DNA of 64,000 nucleotides from Flavobacterium sp. M31R6 (GCF_013284035.1 NZ_CP054141.1:1550001-1614000), one strand, 5' to 3'; positions 37,349 to 47,355 are shown, counted from the stretch's first letter. Notes: a model not told the origin generated them from the letters alone. Translations and numbers: made by a program.

Positions 37349-38938
37349 TTAATCAAATTCAGAGGTGAAAAATAATTTAACACTTGGGTATTTACTTTGT
37401 GTCATTTGAATGGTAAAATCAGAATCCGCAAGAAATACTAATTGATTGTATTTGTCTTTTGCTAGAAATTTTTGCTTTATGCGTTTGAATTCTTTAAACT
37501 CTTCATTCTTTGCATCATCAGGTTTTACCCAACAGGCTTTGTGAACTGGGAAATTTTCATAGGTACATTTTGCACCGTATTCGTGCTCCAATCGGTATTG
37601 AATAACTTCATATTGTAACGCTCCGACGGTTCCAATAACTTTTCGATTGTTCATTTCTAATGTGAATAATTGAGCTACACCTTCATCCATTAATTGATCG
37701 ACTCCTTTGTCAAGCTGTTTGGCTTTCATTGGATCGGCATTATTGATGTATCTAAAGTGCTCAGGAGAAAAACTTGGAATTCCTTTGAAACTCATGATTT
37801 CTCCCTCGGTCAAAGTATCGCCAATTTTGAAATTTCCAGTATCGTGTAATCCAACGATGTCTCCAGGATATGAGATGTCAACTATTTCTTTTTTCTCAGC
37901 AAAAAAAGCATTTGGACTTGAGAATTTCAAGTTCTTTTTCTGGCGAACATGATAGTAAGGTTTGTTTCTTTCAAAAGTACCGGAAACGATTTTTATAAAT
38001 GCCAAACGGTCTCTGTGTTTAGGATCCATGTTGGCATGGATTTTAAATACAAATCCAGTCATTTTTTCTTCTTTTGGGTCAACTAGTCTAGTTTCGGAAT
38101 CTTTTGGTCTAGGCGATGGCGCGATAGCTACAAAACAATCTAACAATTCTCGAACTCCAAAATTATTTAAGGCAGAGCCAAAAAAGACAGGTTGTAATTT
38201 ACCGTCCAAATAATCTTGGCGATCAAATTTTGGATAAACTTCGTCTATTAATTCTAATTCCTCACGTAAACGATCAGCAGGTTTTTGACCAATTATTTTT
38301 TCTAATTCAGGATTTTGAACATCAGAGAAAGCGATTGTTTCTTCAATGTTTTTTCGACTATCACCACTAAATAAATTGATATTTTGTTCCCAAAGATTGT
38401 AAATACCCTGAAAGTCATACCCCATTCCGATTGGGAAACTTAGTGGAGTAACTGTTAATCCAAGTTTTTGTTCCACTTCGTCCATTAAGTCAAATGCGTC
38501 TTTTCCTTCACGGTCTAATTTATTGATAAAAACAATGATTGGGATTTTACGCATTCTACATACGGCAACCAGTTTTTCTGTTTGTTCTTCGACACCTTTA
38601 GCGACATCAATTACAACAATTACACTATCAACAGCAGTTAACGTTCTAAAGGTGTCTTCAGCAAAATCCTTGTGACCAGGTGTGTCAAGAATGTTTATTT
38701 TTTTTTCTTTGTAATTAAAGGCCAAAACAGAAGTGGAAACAGAAATTCCTCTCTGACGCTCAATTTCCATGAAATCGCTCGTCGCTCCTTTTTTTATTTT
38801 ATTATTTTTAACCGCACCAGCTTCTTGAATAGCTCCTCCAAAAAGAAGTAATTTTTCAGTTAGTGTTGTTTTTCCGGCATCGGGGTGTGAAATAATCCCA
38901 AAAGTGCGTCGTCTTTGTATTTCTTTTAAAAAACTCAT
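37349..38938 (-). CDS. prfC: Peptide chain release factor 3
   Basis: 529 residues. RF3 is a GTPase that recycles RF1/RF2 after termination. GTPase motifs are SHPDAGKTTLTEKL (G1), RGISVST (G2), DTPGHKDFAEDT (G3) and NKLDREG (G4). The RF3-specific C-terminal domain follows (GAVQYEVIQYRLEHEYG). Its length separates it from EF-G. Confidence 0.95.
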   Translation of the reverse strand: MSFLKEIQRRRTFGIISHPDAGKTTLTEKLLLFGGAIQEAGAVKNNKIKKGATSDFMEIERQRGISVSTSVLAFNYKEKKINILDTPGHKDFAEDTFRTLTAVDSVIVVIDVAKGVEEQTEKLVAVCRMRKIPIIVFINKLDREGKDAFDLMDEVEQKLGLTVTPLSFPIGMGYDFQGIYNLWEQNINLFSGDSRKNIEETIAFSDVQNPELEKIIGQKPADRLREELELIDEVYPKFDRQDYLDGKLQPVFFGSALNNFGVRELLDCFVAIAPSPRPKDSETRLVDPKEEKMTGFVFKIHANMDPKHRDRLAFIKIVSGTFERNKPYYHVRQKKNLKFSSPNAFFAEKKEIVDISYPGDIVGLHDTGNFKIGDTLTEGEIMSFKGIPSFSPEHFRYINNADPMKAKQLDKGVDQLMDEGVAQLFTLEMNNRKVIGTVGALQYEVIQYRLEHEYGAKCTYENFPVHKACWVKPDDAKNEEFKEFKRIKQKFLAKDKYNQLVFLADSDFTIQMTQSKYPSVKLFFTSEFD

Positions 38939-38958
38939 ATTTTTATATCAATAGTTTG

Positions 38959-38966
38959 CAAAAGTA
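38959..38966 (-). promoter_or_regulatory. Minus-7 element of prfC
   Basis: TACTTTTG on the minus strand, 20 bases upstream of the prfC ATG. Confidence 0.6.
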
Positions 38967-39052
38967 CTATTTATAAATTCTATATAAAAAAATATAGTTA
39001 TAATAAAAGAGGTAGTTATATGCTCATTATTGTGATTGTTCTAAAAAAAACA

Positions 39053-39080
39053 AAAAAAGCTACCCATATCGGATAGCTTT
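39053..39080 (-). terminator. Terminator after the alpha-amylase gene
   Basis: On the minus strand AAAGCTATCC..GGGTAGCT hairpin followed by a seven-T tract, 20 bases after the stop. Confidence 0.8.
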
Positions 39081-39099
39081 AATTTGTAAATAAGCAGTA

Positions 39100-40542
39100 T
39101 TAGATGTTTAGTGACCAAACAGTATAACTTTTTGGCGGACATTGTATTTTTACCCATTGATCTCCTTGAGTTGTAGGATACCAAGTAGAATTTCCTGTAA
39201 AGTCTTTGATTTGTTTTGAACTCCAATTAGTTTGAATCCATCTTTCCAAGGTAGCTGTAGAATTATTAATGTAAACTACTAATCCAGGATTGCCATTATA
39301 ACCATTTCTTCGGGCGATATATTCGTCGTTATCAGCATATAATATTGAAGTGTTTCCTGTAGCTTTGTTGTTGTGAATCCAGATAAGGTTATTCAATTTT
39401 GCTTTATTAAGCCATTCTTCATAATCTCTGTAAAAAATTGTTGGGTAACCTTCATGAGTAAGAATGTATGCATAGGCTAATTCTTTTGCCCAAATTTCAT
39501 CAGTATCGTGATTGGTTACAAAAGTGACTGCTTTATATGGATTTCTTTTCCACATCATGTCGTCGGTCAATAAATTTAGATTATTTCCATCAAAAGCGTC
39601 ATTCATTTTATAATAGCAAGCAAAATCGAATACAGAGCTGTTTGCATTGTTTGCCCAGTCATTCAGAACGTTTACGTTGGAATCCCACAATTCTCCAACA
39701 GAAAATCCGCCGACATTTGCATTCCAGTCTCTTATTACCCAGGAACCGAAACCTTTAACGTAGTCAAATCTCCATCCGTCAAATTTCATGGTGTTTTTGT
39801 AATATTTACCTACACCGTCTGTTCTTTTCCAAAGCCAATCTTGCACATTTGGTGCGGCATGACATAAATCTGGAAATCCTCCAAATGAACCTTCGTCATT
39901 GTTGCCGAAGGAATTTTTGTAAAAATCGGCGTACGTTCTTTTGAATTTTCCAGATGCTATCCCCGTAAAATTTGTCCAAGTGTTAGTTCCTGTAAATGGA
40001 TTGCTTTCAGAAGCTCCTCCACTGTTGTGGTTGATTACAATGTCAGCATAGACTTTCATGTTTTCGGCGTGAGCTTTTGTGATTAAATTGACTAATTCAG
40101 TTTTTGAGCCAAAACGAGTTTCTACAGAACCATTTTGATTATAATCTCCAAAATCAAAGTAATCGGTAGGATCATATCCCATTGAGAAAGCTCCGTTTTG
40201 AGCTTTAGAGGCTGGCGGTAGCCAGATTGAACCAATACCTGCATTTCCCCAAGCTGTTACTTTTGTTCCGACAGTATTCCACCAATTTCCACCAGAAGGG
40301 ACATCCCAGTAAAAGGCTTGCATCATTACACCTCCTCCAGGATTGTCAACATATTTTCCAGTAAGAGATGTTTTTGAAATTCCGAGGCTAAATGGGCGAC
40401 CGTCATGTGTTGTCACATTTATAACCTTGAAAGGTGTTGTGGCTGATGTGTCTGAATTAGTGATTTCATCCGATGAATTGCACGAATAAAGTCCCGCCAG
40501 TAGAGCGGTTAATAAAAGCATTTTAAAAATTGGTTTCTTCAT
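39100..40542 (-). CDS. Alpha-amylase lipoprotein (GH13)
   Basis: 480 residues. A lipoprotein signal ends LYSC (residue 21). The GH13 barrel shows the conserved regions YADIVINHNSGG, GWRFDYVKGFG (nucleophile Asp), VGELWDS (acid/base Glu) and FVTNHDTDE (transition-state Asp). A C-terminal beta domain closes the protein. It resembles secreted alpha-amylases of the plant/archaeal-like GH13 group that cut alpha-1,4 links in starch. No sus genes are nearby, so it is expressed alone. A candidate operator lies upstream at 40733. Confidence 0.93.
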   Translation of the reverse strand: MKKPIFKMLLLTALLAGLYSCNSSDEITNSDTSATTPFKVINVTTHDGRPFSLGISKTSLTGKYVDNPGGGVMMQAFYWDVPSGGNWWNTVGTKVTAWGNAGIGSIWLPPASKAQNGAFSMGYDPTDYFDFGDYNQNGSVETRFGSKTELVNLITKAHAENMKVYADIVINHNSGGASESNPFTGTNTWTNFTGIASGKFKRTYADFYKNSFGNNDEGSFGGFPDLCHAAPNVQDWLWKRTDGVGKYYKNTMKFDGWRFDYVKGFGSWVIRDWNANVGGFSVGELWDSNVNVLNDWANNANSSVFDFACYYKMNDAFDGNNLNLLTDDMMWKRNPYKAVTFVTNHDTDEIWAKELAYAYILTHEGYPTIFYRDYEEWLNKAKLNNLIWIHNNKATGNTSILYADNDEYIARRNGYNGNPGLVVYINNSTATLERWIQTNWSSKQIKDFTGNSTWYPTTQGDQWVKIQCPPKSYTVWSLNI

Positions 40543-41284
40543 AATTTGGTTAATTTAAGGTTAGTAATTGGTTTTTTTGGGTTTAATAGAGATTTTGTGC
40601 TTATGAAAATCTGTTTTAGTTTTGAGCTTTTTTTTCTTTTTTAATTAGCTGTAAATTATCAGATTAACTTTTTAGCGTAGCGAATGTATTTAAAATGTAA
40701 TAAGATTTGTAATTTTTTTATTTCAGAAGACTACTACAACGATGTAGTGTTTATAAATTATTGTAAAATGCTATTAATTAGCGGCTTATACATTTGTTTT
40801 TTAGGTATTCTGATTTTATCAAATGTTTTTTGAAGGATTAGTAAAAACATAAAACATAATTTAACTGACTTAAAGTATTAATTTGATATTTTAAATAGCA
40901 ATAAATGTTAATTCAATAAATTAGGTATAATGAATGAAATGAAAAAAACAGTTTATTATAAGGTATTAATCAGAATTTTTTAAGATTTTACTTTTTCAAA
41001 GTAGAATCTGATTTTTGAATTGGAAACTATGGATAAATGCGCATTGAAGAACTTAATAATTTTTTGTTAATACTACTAAGGAAACTTGTTTAATGCAATC
41101 GAATTGTTATTTTTGTTCGGTTTAAATTCCGAAAATTGTAAGTATTTTGTTGAATTAATGTCTTTTAATTCTGAGGAGCTTAAGGTAAATAAACTTGATT
41201 TGTTTTAAAGTGTTCTATTTAAGTAGGATGCGGTTTATTCGAAACAAACTCTATTTAAAATAATAATAATATAAAATATAAAAA
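40543..41284. other. 742-base gene-free AT-rich gap
   Basis: Between the divergent amylase and peptidyl-prolyl isomerase genes. Apart from the palindrome at 40733 it holds only AT-rich sequence with no clear repeat, RNA or TAnnTTTG element. A 17-codon frame beginning at 40930 is too short to support. Confidence 0.4.
40733..40748. promoter_or_regulatory. Candidate LacI-type operator upstream of the amylase gene
   Basis: ACTACAACGATGTAGT is palindromic except for the two bases beside its central CG, the usual form of LacI-family operators. It lies about 190 bases upstream of the amylase start. No regulator gene is near. Confidence 0.3.
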
Positions 41285-42715
41285 ATGCCTTCAAAAATTG
41301 TACAAATGAAATCCATAACCAACAAAGTTATGCTGACTTTTTTTCTTTTGTTTTCTGCTTTAACCTTTGTAAATGCTCAAGAAGTTATAAAAGATAGTGT
41401 TGTTGCTGTTGCAAAACCAGTAGTTCCTTCTGGAAAAAAACTTAAGATTGATGGAGTTGTAGCCACTGTTGGGGATTATATTATTCTGGATTCTGATATT
41501 GATAAAGGTTTTTTGGAGATTACGGCTTCAGGAGGATCAGTAAAAGATGTAACTAGATGTCAAATTTTAGGTAATCTGTTAGAGCAAAAATTGTACGCTC
41601 ATCAAGCGGTTCAGGATAGTATCATAGTTAGCGATTCTGAAGTAAAAGGGATGATGGACGAAAGATTAAGTTATATGATCGAGCAAATCGGATCTATGGA
41701 TAAGTTAGTTAAATACTATCAAAAGGATTCAGAAGAAGAGTTTAGAACTTATTTCTTTGATGTTTTGAAAGAGCAAAAGCTTACATCTGAAATGACAAAA
41801 AAAATTGTTGAAAAAGTTGAAATAACTCCTGAAGAAGTTCGTGAATTTTTTAAAAAAATACCAACTGCAGATTTACCTGTTTTTGGTGCAGAATTAGAAG
41901 TAGCCCAAATCGTGGTAAAGCCTAAAGTGACTGATGAAGATAAGAAAAAGGTAATTGATAAACTGAATAGTTTTAGAAAAGAATGTCTTGAAGGATCGAG
42001 TTTTGCGACCAAAGCAGTATTGTATTCAGAAGATCCAGGATCCAGTAAAAATGGAGGGTATTATAAAATGACCCGTAAAACTCCTTTTCTAAAAGAGTTT
42101 AAAGATGTCGCGTTTAGTCTTGCTGAAGGTGAGATTTCGGAACCTTTTGAAACTATTTATGGGTATCATATAATTTATGTGGAAAAGATTAAAGGCCAGG
42201 AAATTGAATTGAGACATATATTGATATCTCCAGTAGTTTCTCAAGAATCTTTGAAAGAGGCTAAAGAGAAAATTACTTTGATAAGAAAGAAGATTGAGGA
42301 TAAAGAAATCACTTTTGCGGAAGCGGCAAGAACAATGTCTGATGAAAAAGAAACGAGGGCTAATGGTGGAACTTTGGTGAATCCTAAAACACAAGATACA
42401 CGTTTTGAATTGACTAAAATGGATCCTTCTATATATAGTCAGGTTTCTAATTTGAAAGATAATGAAATTTCTATGCCGTTTTTAGAAGATGTTCAGGGGA
42501 AAAAAGATTATAAAATTATGATTGTAACCAACAGAATAGATTCGCATACTGCTGATTATGCTAAGGATTATATCAAGATTAAAGATCTAGCCTTAAAAGA
42601 AAAACAATTTAAAGCGATTGGAAAATGGTTTGACACTAAGATAAAGGACACTTATATTAAAATAGTTGATGAATATAAAGATTGTACTTTTGTAAATAAT
42701 TGGGTTAAAAAATAA
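41285..42715 (+). CDS. Periplasmic PpiC/SurA-type peptidyl-prolyl isomerase
   Basis: 476 residues. A signal peptide ends at LTFVNAQ; the ATG at 41306 would give a cleaner one than 41285. After a SurA-like N-terminal helical domain (IDGVVATVGDYIILDSDIDKG) come two parvulin domains: AELEVAQIVVKP..SKNGGYYKMTRK..YGYHIIYVEKI and IELRHILISP..ETRANGGTLVNP. Such proteins chaperone outer-membrane barrels. It lies just before the moxR-like gene with a terminator between. Confidence 0.88.
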   Translation: MPSKIVQMKSITNKVMLTFFLLFSALTFVNAQEVIKDSVVAVAKPVVPSGKKLKIDGVVATVGDYIILDSDIDKGFLEITASGGSVKDVTRCQILGNLLEQKLYAHQAVQDSIIVSDSEVKGMMDERLSYMIEQIGSMDKLVKYYQKDSEEEFRTYFFDVLKEQKLTSEMTKKIVEKVEITPEEVREFFKKIPTADLPVFGAELEVAQIVVKPKVTDEDKKKVIDKLNSFRKECLEGSSFATKAVLYSEDPGSSKNGGYYKMTRKTPFLKEFKDVAFSLAEGEISEPFETIYGYHIIYVEKIKGQEIELRHILISPVVSQESLKEAKEKITLIRKKIEDKEITFAEAARTMSDEKETRANGGTLVNPKTQDTRFELTKMDPSIYSQVSNLKDNEISMPFLEDVQGKKDYKIMIVTNRIDSHTADYAKDYIKIKDLALKEKQFKAIGKWFDTKIKDTYIKIVDEYKDCTFVNNWVKK

Positions 42716-42731
42716 TTTTCATTAAATAAAT

Positions 42732-42773
42732 AAAAAGAGTTAGTTTTATGTTTTCATAGAGCTAACTCTTTTT
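42732..42773 (+). terminator. Terminator after the isomerase gene
   Basis: AAAAAGAGTTAG..CTAACTCTTTTT hairpin with an 18-base loop. Confidence 0.8.
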
Positions 42774-42795
42774 AATTTTAAAAAAAAAATATAAA

Positions 42796-43749
42796 ATGTC
42801 GGATGTAACTGCGATACAAAATTTAGTTGAAAAGCGTAACGAATTAAAAAAAGAAATTGCCAAAATTATTGTTGGTCAAGAAGCGGTTGTTGATCAAATT
42901 TTGCTTTGTATTTTCTCAGGAGGTCATGCCTTGTTGGTTGGAGTTCCTGGACTGGCCAAAACTTTATTGGTAAATACATTGGCGCAAGCTTTAGGATTGG
43001 ATTTTAAAAGAATTCAATTTACACCAGATTTAATGCCATCGGATATATTAGGAAGTGAAATATTAGATGAAAATAGACAGTTTAAATTTATAAAAGGGCC
43101 TATATTTTCCAATATTATTTTGGCTGATGAAATCAATAGAACTCCTCCAAAAACACAAGCGGCTTTGTTAGAAGCAATGCAAGAAAGATCGGTTACGATT
43201 GCTGGCGCCAATCATAAATTGAGTTTGCCTTATTTTGTATTGGCTACGCAAAATCCTATTGAGCAGGAAGGAACTTATCCTTTACCTGAAGCGCAATTAG
43301 ACCGATTTATGTTTGCCATAAAATTGGAATATCCTTCTTTTGAGGAAGAAGTTCAAGTAGTGAAGCGTACAACTGCAGATTCTAATGTAAAGATAAATGC
43401 ATTGTTTACAGCTCAAGAAATTATAGATTTTCAGCATTTGATTCGTCGAATTCCTGTTGCTGATAATGTGGTCGAATATGCCGTAACACTGGTAAGTAAA
43501 ACTCGTCCTGATAATGTGCTTTCCAATGGTTTTGTGAAAAATTATCTGGATTGGGGAGCTGGGCCTAGAGCATCGCAGAATTTGATTTTGGCTGCCAAAG
43601 CTAATGCTGCTTTTCATGGTAAATTTTCACCAGATATTGAAGATGTAAAAGCAGTTGCAACCGGGATATTAAGACACCGAATCATTAAAAACTACAAAGC
43701 TGATGCTGAAGGAATTTCTGAGGAAATGATAATTGATAAGCTGATTTAA
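42796..43749 (+). CDS. MoxR-family AAA+ ATPase
   Basis: 317 residues. Walker A is GVPGLAKTLLVNTLA (a MoxR variant with Ala before Lys), Walker B ILADEINRTPPKTQAALLEAM, sensor 1 FVLATQNPIEQEGTYPLPEAQLD and the arginine-finger region DRFMF. MoxR proteins act as chaperones that insert cofactors or help von Willebrand factor proteins. Here the usual DUF58 and VWA partners do not follow; a terminator and acnB do. Confidence 0.9.
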   Translation: MSDVTAIQNLVEKRNELKKEIAKIIVGQEAVVDQILLCIFSGGHALLVGVPGLAKTLLVNTLAQALGLDFKRIQFTPDLMPSDILGSEILDENRQFKFIKGPIFSNIILADEINRTPPKTQAALLEAMQERSVTIAGANHKLSLPYFVLATQNPIEQEGTYPLPEAQLDRFMFAIKLEYPSFEEEVQVVKRTTADSNVKINALFTAQEIIDFQHLIRRIPVADNVVEYAVTLVSKTRPDNVLSNGFVKNYLDWGAGPRASQNLILAAKANAAFHGKFSPDIEDVKAVATGILRHRIIKNYKADAEGISEEMIIDKLI

Positions 43750-43772
43750 AAGTAAAAAATAAGAAATTATTG

Positions 43773-43809
43773 AAAAGTGTTATATTCCAATAGGAATGTA
43801 GCACTTTTT
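43773..43809 (+). terminator. Terminator after the MoxR gene
   Basis: AAAAGTG..ATTCC-AATA-GGAAT..CACTTTTT hairpin with two mismatches and a T-tract. Confidence 0.7.
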
Positions 43810-43988
43810 GTTTTAACAATAGTTTTTATTTTTGTTAAAATCCAATTTTGAAATTGCTGAATTTGTAAAATTGATAGTTGAAATATGCTTATTTCTCATT
43901 TTAACGCATCAAAATCTTTTATTTTGCAATAATAATTTTTAAAAATGGCACATCCATTAAATTTTTTTTAATTATCAGCTTTAATTCC

Positions 43989-43996
43989 TAAATTTG
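43989..43996 (+). promoter_or_regulatory. Minus-7 element of acnB
   Basis: TAAATTTG, 40 bases before the acnB ATG. Confidence 0.55.
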
Positions 43997-44035
43997 CGTA
44001 CAAAAAAATAAAAATACCAATAAAAGACTTCTGTT

Positions 44036-46804
44036 ATGACTTATAAGGATTACATTCAAGAGATTGAAGAAAGAAAAAACCAAGGGCTTAACCCGAAGCC
44101 AATTGATGGTGCTGAATTGCTAAGCGAAATCATTGTACAAATTAAAGATTTGAATAACGAGTACAGAGAGGATTCTCTTAAATTCTTTATTTATAATGTT
44201 GTACCAGGAACTACTCCTGCTGCTAATGTTAAAGCTAATTTTTTAAAAGAAATCGTTCTAGGTCAATCAGTAGTTGCTGAAATTACTCCTGCTTTTGCGT
44301 TAGAGTTGTTGTCACACATGAAAGGTGGAACTTCTATAAAGGTATTACTTGATTTAGCTTTAGGTAATGATGTTGCTATTGCAAAACAAGCTGCTGAAGT
44401 TTTAAAAACACAAGTTTTTCTTTATGAGGCCGATACAGATCGTTTAGAAGCAGCTTTCAAAAGTGGTAACGAGATAGCTAAGGATATTCTAGAGAGCTAC
44501 GCTAAGGCTGAGTTTTTTACTAAATTACCTGAGATTGCAGAAGAAATTAAGGTAATTACATATATTGCTGGTGAAGGAGATATTTCAACTGATTTACTTT
44601 CTCCAGGAAACCAAGCGCACTCTCGTTCAGATCGTGAACTTCATGGAAAATGTTTAATTTCTCCTGAAGCACAAGCTGAAATTAAAGCATTAGCAACAGC
44701 TAATCCTGATAAGAGCGTGATGTTAATCGCTGAAAAAGGTACTATGGGTGTGGGTTCTTCAAGAATGTCAGGTGTAAACAACGTGGCGCTTTGGACTGGA
44801 AAACAAGCAAGTCCATATGTTCCATTTATTAATATTGCTCCAATCGTTGCAGGAACAAATGGTATTTCTCCAATTTTTCTAACAACTGTTGATGTTACTG
44901 GTGGTATTGGTCTTGATCTTAAAAACTGGGTAAAAAAGCTTGACGAAAATGGTAACGTTGTTCGTAATGAAAGCGGTGATCCTGTTCTAGAAGAAGTATA
45001 CTCTGTTGCTACTGGTACTGTTCTTACAATTAACACAAAAACAAAAAAACTTTACAACGGCGATAAAGAATTAATAGATATTTCTAAGGCATTTACTCCT
45101 CAGAAAATTGAATTTATAAAAGCTGGTGGTTCTTATGCTATCGTGTTTGGAAAAAAACTGCAAACATTTGCTTCAAAGACTCTTGGTATTCCTATTGTTC
45201 CTGTTTATGCTCCGTCAAAAGAAGTTTCTATTGAAGGACAAGGTCTTACCGCTGTAGAAAAGATATTTAATAAAAATGCTGTTGGAACAACTCCGGGTAA
45301 AATTTTACATGCTGGTTCAGATGTTCGTGTTACTGTAAATATTGTAGGTTCACAAGATACAACTGGTTTGATGACTTCTCAGGAGTTAGAGTCTATGGCT
45401 GCTACTGTGATTTCACCAATCGTTGACGGCGCTTATCAATCGGGTTGTCACACAGCTTCAGTCTGGGATAATAAATCGAAAGCAAATATTCCTAGATTAA
45501 TGAAATTCATGAACGACTTCGGATTAATCACTGCTCGTGACCCGAAAGGCGTTTATCATTCAATGACTGATGTAATTCACAAAGTACTTAATGATATTAC
45601 TGTAAATGAGTGGGCTATCATCATTGGTGGTGACTCTCATACAAGAATGTCTAAAGGGGTTGCTTTTGGTGCTGACTCAGGAACTGTTGCTCTTGCTCTT
45701 GCTACTGGTGAAGCTTCAATGCCAATTCCAGAATCAGTAAAGGTAACTTTCAAAGGAGATATGAAAGGATATATGGATTTCCGTGATGTAGTTCATGCTA
45801 CACAAGCTCAGATGCTTAAAACATTTGGTGGAGAAAATGTATTCCAAGGAAGAATTATTGAGGTTCACTTAGGAACTCTTAATGCGGATCAAGCGTTTAC
45901 GTTTACGGACTGGACAGCAGAAATGAAAGCAAAAGCTTCTATCTGTATTTCTGAAGATTATACTTTGATCGAATCACTAGAGATGGCGAAAGGTAGAATT
46001 CAGATTATGATCGACAAAGGAATGGATAACAAAAATGAAGTTCTTAAGGGATTGATTGCTATAGCTGATAAGAGAATCGCTGAAATTATATCAGGTGAAA
46101 AACCAGCGCTAAGACCAGATGCAAACGCTAAATATTATGCAGAAGTTGTTGTAGATCTTGATGTGATTGCTGAGCCAATGATTGCAGATCCAGATGTTAA
46201 TAATGCTGATGTTTCTAAAAGATATACTCACGATACCATCAGACCTTTATCTTTCTACGGAGGGGTTAAAAAAGTAGATCTTGGATTTATCGGTTCTTGT
46301 ATGGTTCACAAGGGAGATATGAAAATTCTAGCTCACATGCTTAAAAATATTGATGAGCAAGAAGGTAAAGTAGAGTTTAAAGCGCCACTAGTTGTAGCAC
46401 CTCCTACTTATAATATTGTTGATGAATTAAAAGCAGAAGGGGACTGGGAAATTTTACAAAAATACTCTGGTTTCGAATTTGACGATAACGTTCCTAAAGC
46501 TGCGGCACGCACATCATACGAAAACATGTTGTATTTAGAGCGCCCTGGTTGTAACCTTTGTATGGGTAACCAAGAAAAAGCTGCCAAAGGAGATACTGTA
46601 ATGGCAACTTCTACTCGTCTTTTCCAAGGAAGAGTTGTTGAAGATACTGAGGGTAAAAAAGGAGAATCATTACTTTCTTCTACACCAGTTGTGGTATTAT
46701 CTACAATCCTTGGTAGAACTCCAACTATTGAAGAATATAAAACTGCAGTAGAAGGAATCAATCTAACTAAGTTTGCACCTTCTCATAAGTTATTAGTTAA
46801 ATAA
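44036..46804 (+). CDS. acnB: Bifunctional aconitate hydratase 2 / 2-methylisocitrate dehydratase
   Basis: 922 residues. AcnB interconverts citrate and isocitrate and can act in the methylcitrate cycle. The N-terminal helical HEAT-like domain (MTYKDYIQEIEERKNQ) is the AcnB hallmark. The 4Fe-4S ligands are Cys of GFIGSCMVHKGD and the pair in ERPGCNLCMGNQEKA; the swivel domain comes before the catalytic domains (SDRELHGKCLISPEAQ, KGTMGVGSSRMSGV), opposite to the AcnA order. A second aconitase of the other class follows at 47356. Confidence 0.96.
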   Translation: MTYKDYIQEIEERKNQGLNPKPIDGAELLSEIIVQIKDLNNEYREDSLKFFIYNVVPGTTPAANVKANFLKEIVLGQSVVAEITPAFALELLSHMKGGTSIKVLLDLALGNDVAIAKQAAEVLKTQVFLYEADTDRLEAAFKSGNEIAKDILESYAKAEFFTKLPEIAEEIKVITYIAGEGDISTDLLSPGNQAHSRSDRELHGKCLISPEAQAEIKALATANPDKSVMLIAEKGTMGVGSSRMSGVNNVALWTGKQASPYVPFINIAPIVAGTNGISPIFLTTVDVTGGIGLDLKNWVKKLDENGNVVRNESGDPVLEEVYSVATGTVLTINTKTKKLYNGDKELIDISKAFTPQKIEFIKAGGSYAIVFGKKLQTFASKTLGIPIVPVYAPSKEVSIEGQGLTAVEKIFNKNAVGTTPGKILHAGSDVRVTVNIVGSQDTTGLMTSQELESMAATVISPIVDGAYQSGCHTASVWDNKSKANIPRLMKFMNDFGLITARDPKGVYHSMTDVIHKVLNDITVNEWAIIIGGDSHTRMSKGVAFGADSGTVALALATGEASMPIPESVKVTFKGDMKGYMDFRDVVHATQAQMLKTFGGENVFQGRIIEVHLGTLNADQAFTFTDWTAEMKAKASICISEDYTLIESLEMAKGRIQIMIDKGMDNKNEVLKGLIAIADKRIAEIISGEKPALRPDANAKYYAEVVVDLDVIAEPMIADPDVNNADVSKRYTHDTIRPLSFYGGVKKVDLGFIGSCMVHKGDMKILAHMLKNIDEQEGKVEFKAPLVVAPPTYNIVDELKAEGDWEILQKYSGFEFDDNVPKAAARTSYENMLYLERPGCNLCMGNQEKAAKGDTVMATSTRLFQGRVVEDTEGKKGESLLSSTPVVVLSTILGRTPTIEEYKTAVEGINLTKFAPSHKLLVK

Positions 46805-46830
46805 TTCACATAATTAGTTAATTATAGTTT

Positions 46831-46863
46831 AAAAGCCTGATTCATAAGACTCAGGCTTTTTTT
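46831..46863 (+). terminator. Terminator after acnB
   Basis: AAAAGCCTGA..TCAGGCTTTTTTT hairpin. Confidence 0.9.
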
Positions 46864-46909
46864 ATGACTATCCGCGATTCACAGCATTAAATTTCGATTA
46901 TAAAAATTT

Positions 46910-47027
46910 GGAGCAGAAAGATTAGGCATTTTTGGAAAACATGGGTCCCGCTTTCCGTTACAATCTTATAAGCCTCCCGATAGCTATCGGGACCGGCTTA
47001 TAAGGATTTCCACTGCAATCGGGGCTA
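46910..47027 (+). repeat. Structured interspersed repeat, family II, copy 2
   Basis: Begins GGAGCAGAAAG, has CCCGCTTTCCGTTACAATCT and ends CACTGCAATCGGGGCTA. The internal stem CTTATAAGCC/GGCTTATAAG holds a nested perfect CCCGATAGCTATCGGG palindrome. Lies in the 551-base acnB-acnA gap. Confidence 0.75.
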
Positions 47028-47188
47028 AAAGGGGAGATTTGGCTTTTTTTGCAATTGTCAAAAGTAAAGCGAAATTCGAACTCATATTACTGCAATGGCA
47101 CTAGTCTTGGACAGTCATATTTTTTTGATAACTACTTAATTTTTTTTGTAACTTGTAATGTTTAAATTAAATGACTATCCGTGACTTA

Positions 47189-47303
47189 TACCAAGCTTGA
47201 AAAATGGCCACAGATTACACTGATTAGCACAGATTTCCCTTATCCCGGCGAATAAAATCTGTGAAAATCAGTGTAATCTGTGGCAAAAAAAAAATACTTG
47301 GTA
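47189..47303. repeat. Long imperfect palindrome with ~47-base arms
   Basis: TACCAAG..GCCACAGATTACACTGATT..CACAGATTT pairs with the complementary right arm ending CTTGGTA. Its right end is about 50 bases before acnA, close to the acnA promoter region. A related CAGATT motif is inside the MITE at 56387. Confidence 0.75.
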
Positions 47304-47355
47304 CACTTTGCGGAGCGCCGTATTAAATTATTAATAACAAAAACAATTATATGCT

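Noticed and set aside
40930..40983. 17-codon frame MNEMKKTVYYKVLIRIF
   Set aside because: Too short, no family, no terminator or promoter evidence.
46805..47355. Riboswitch or IRE-like leader of the second aconitase
   Set aside because: The structure seen is the long CAGATT palindrome and a family II repeat; no known ligand-binding fold was recognised.
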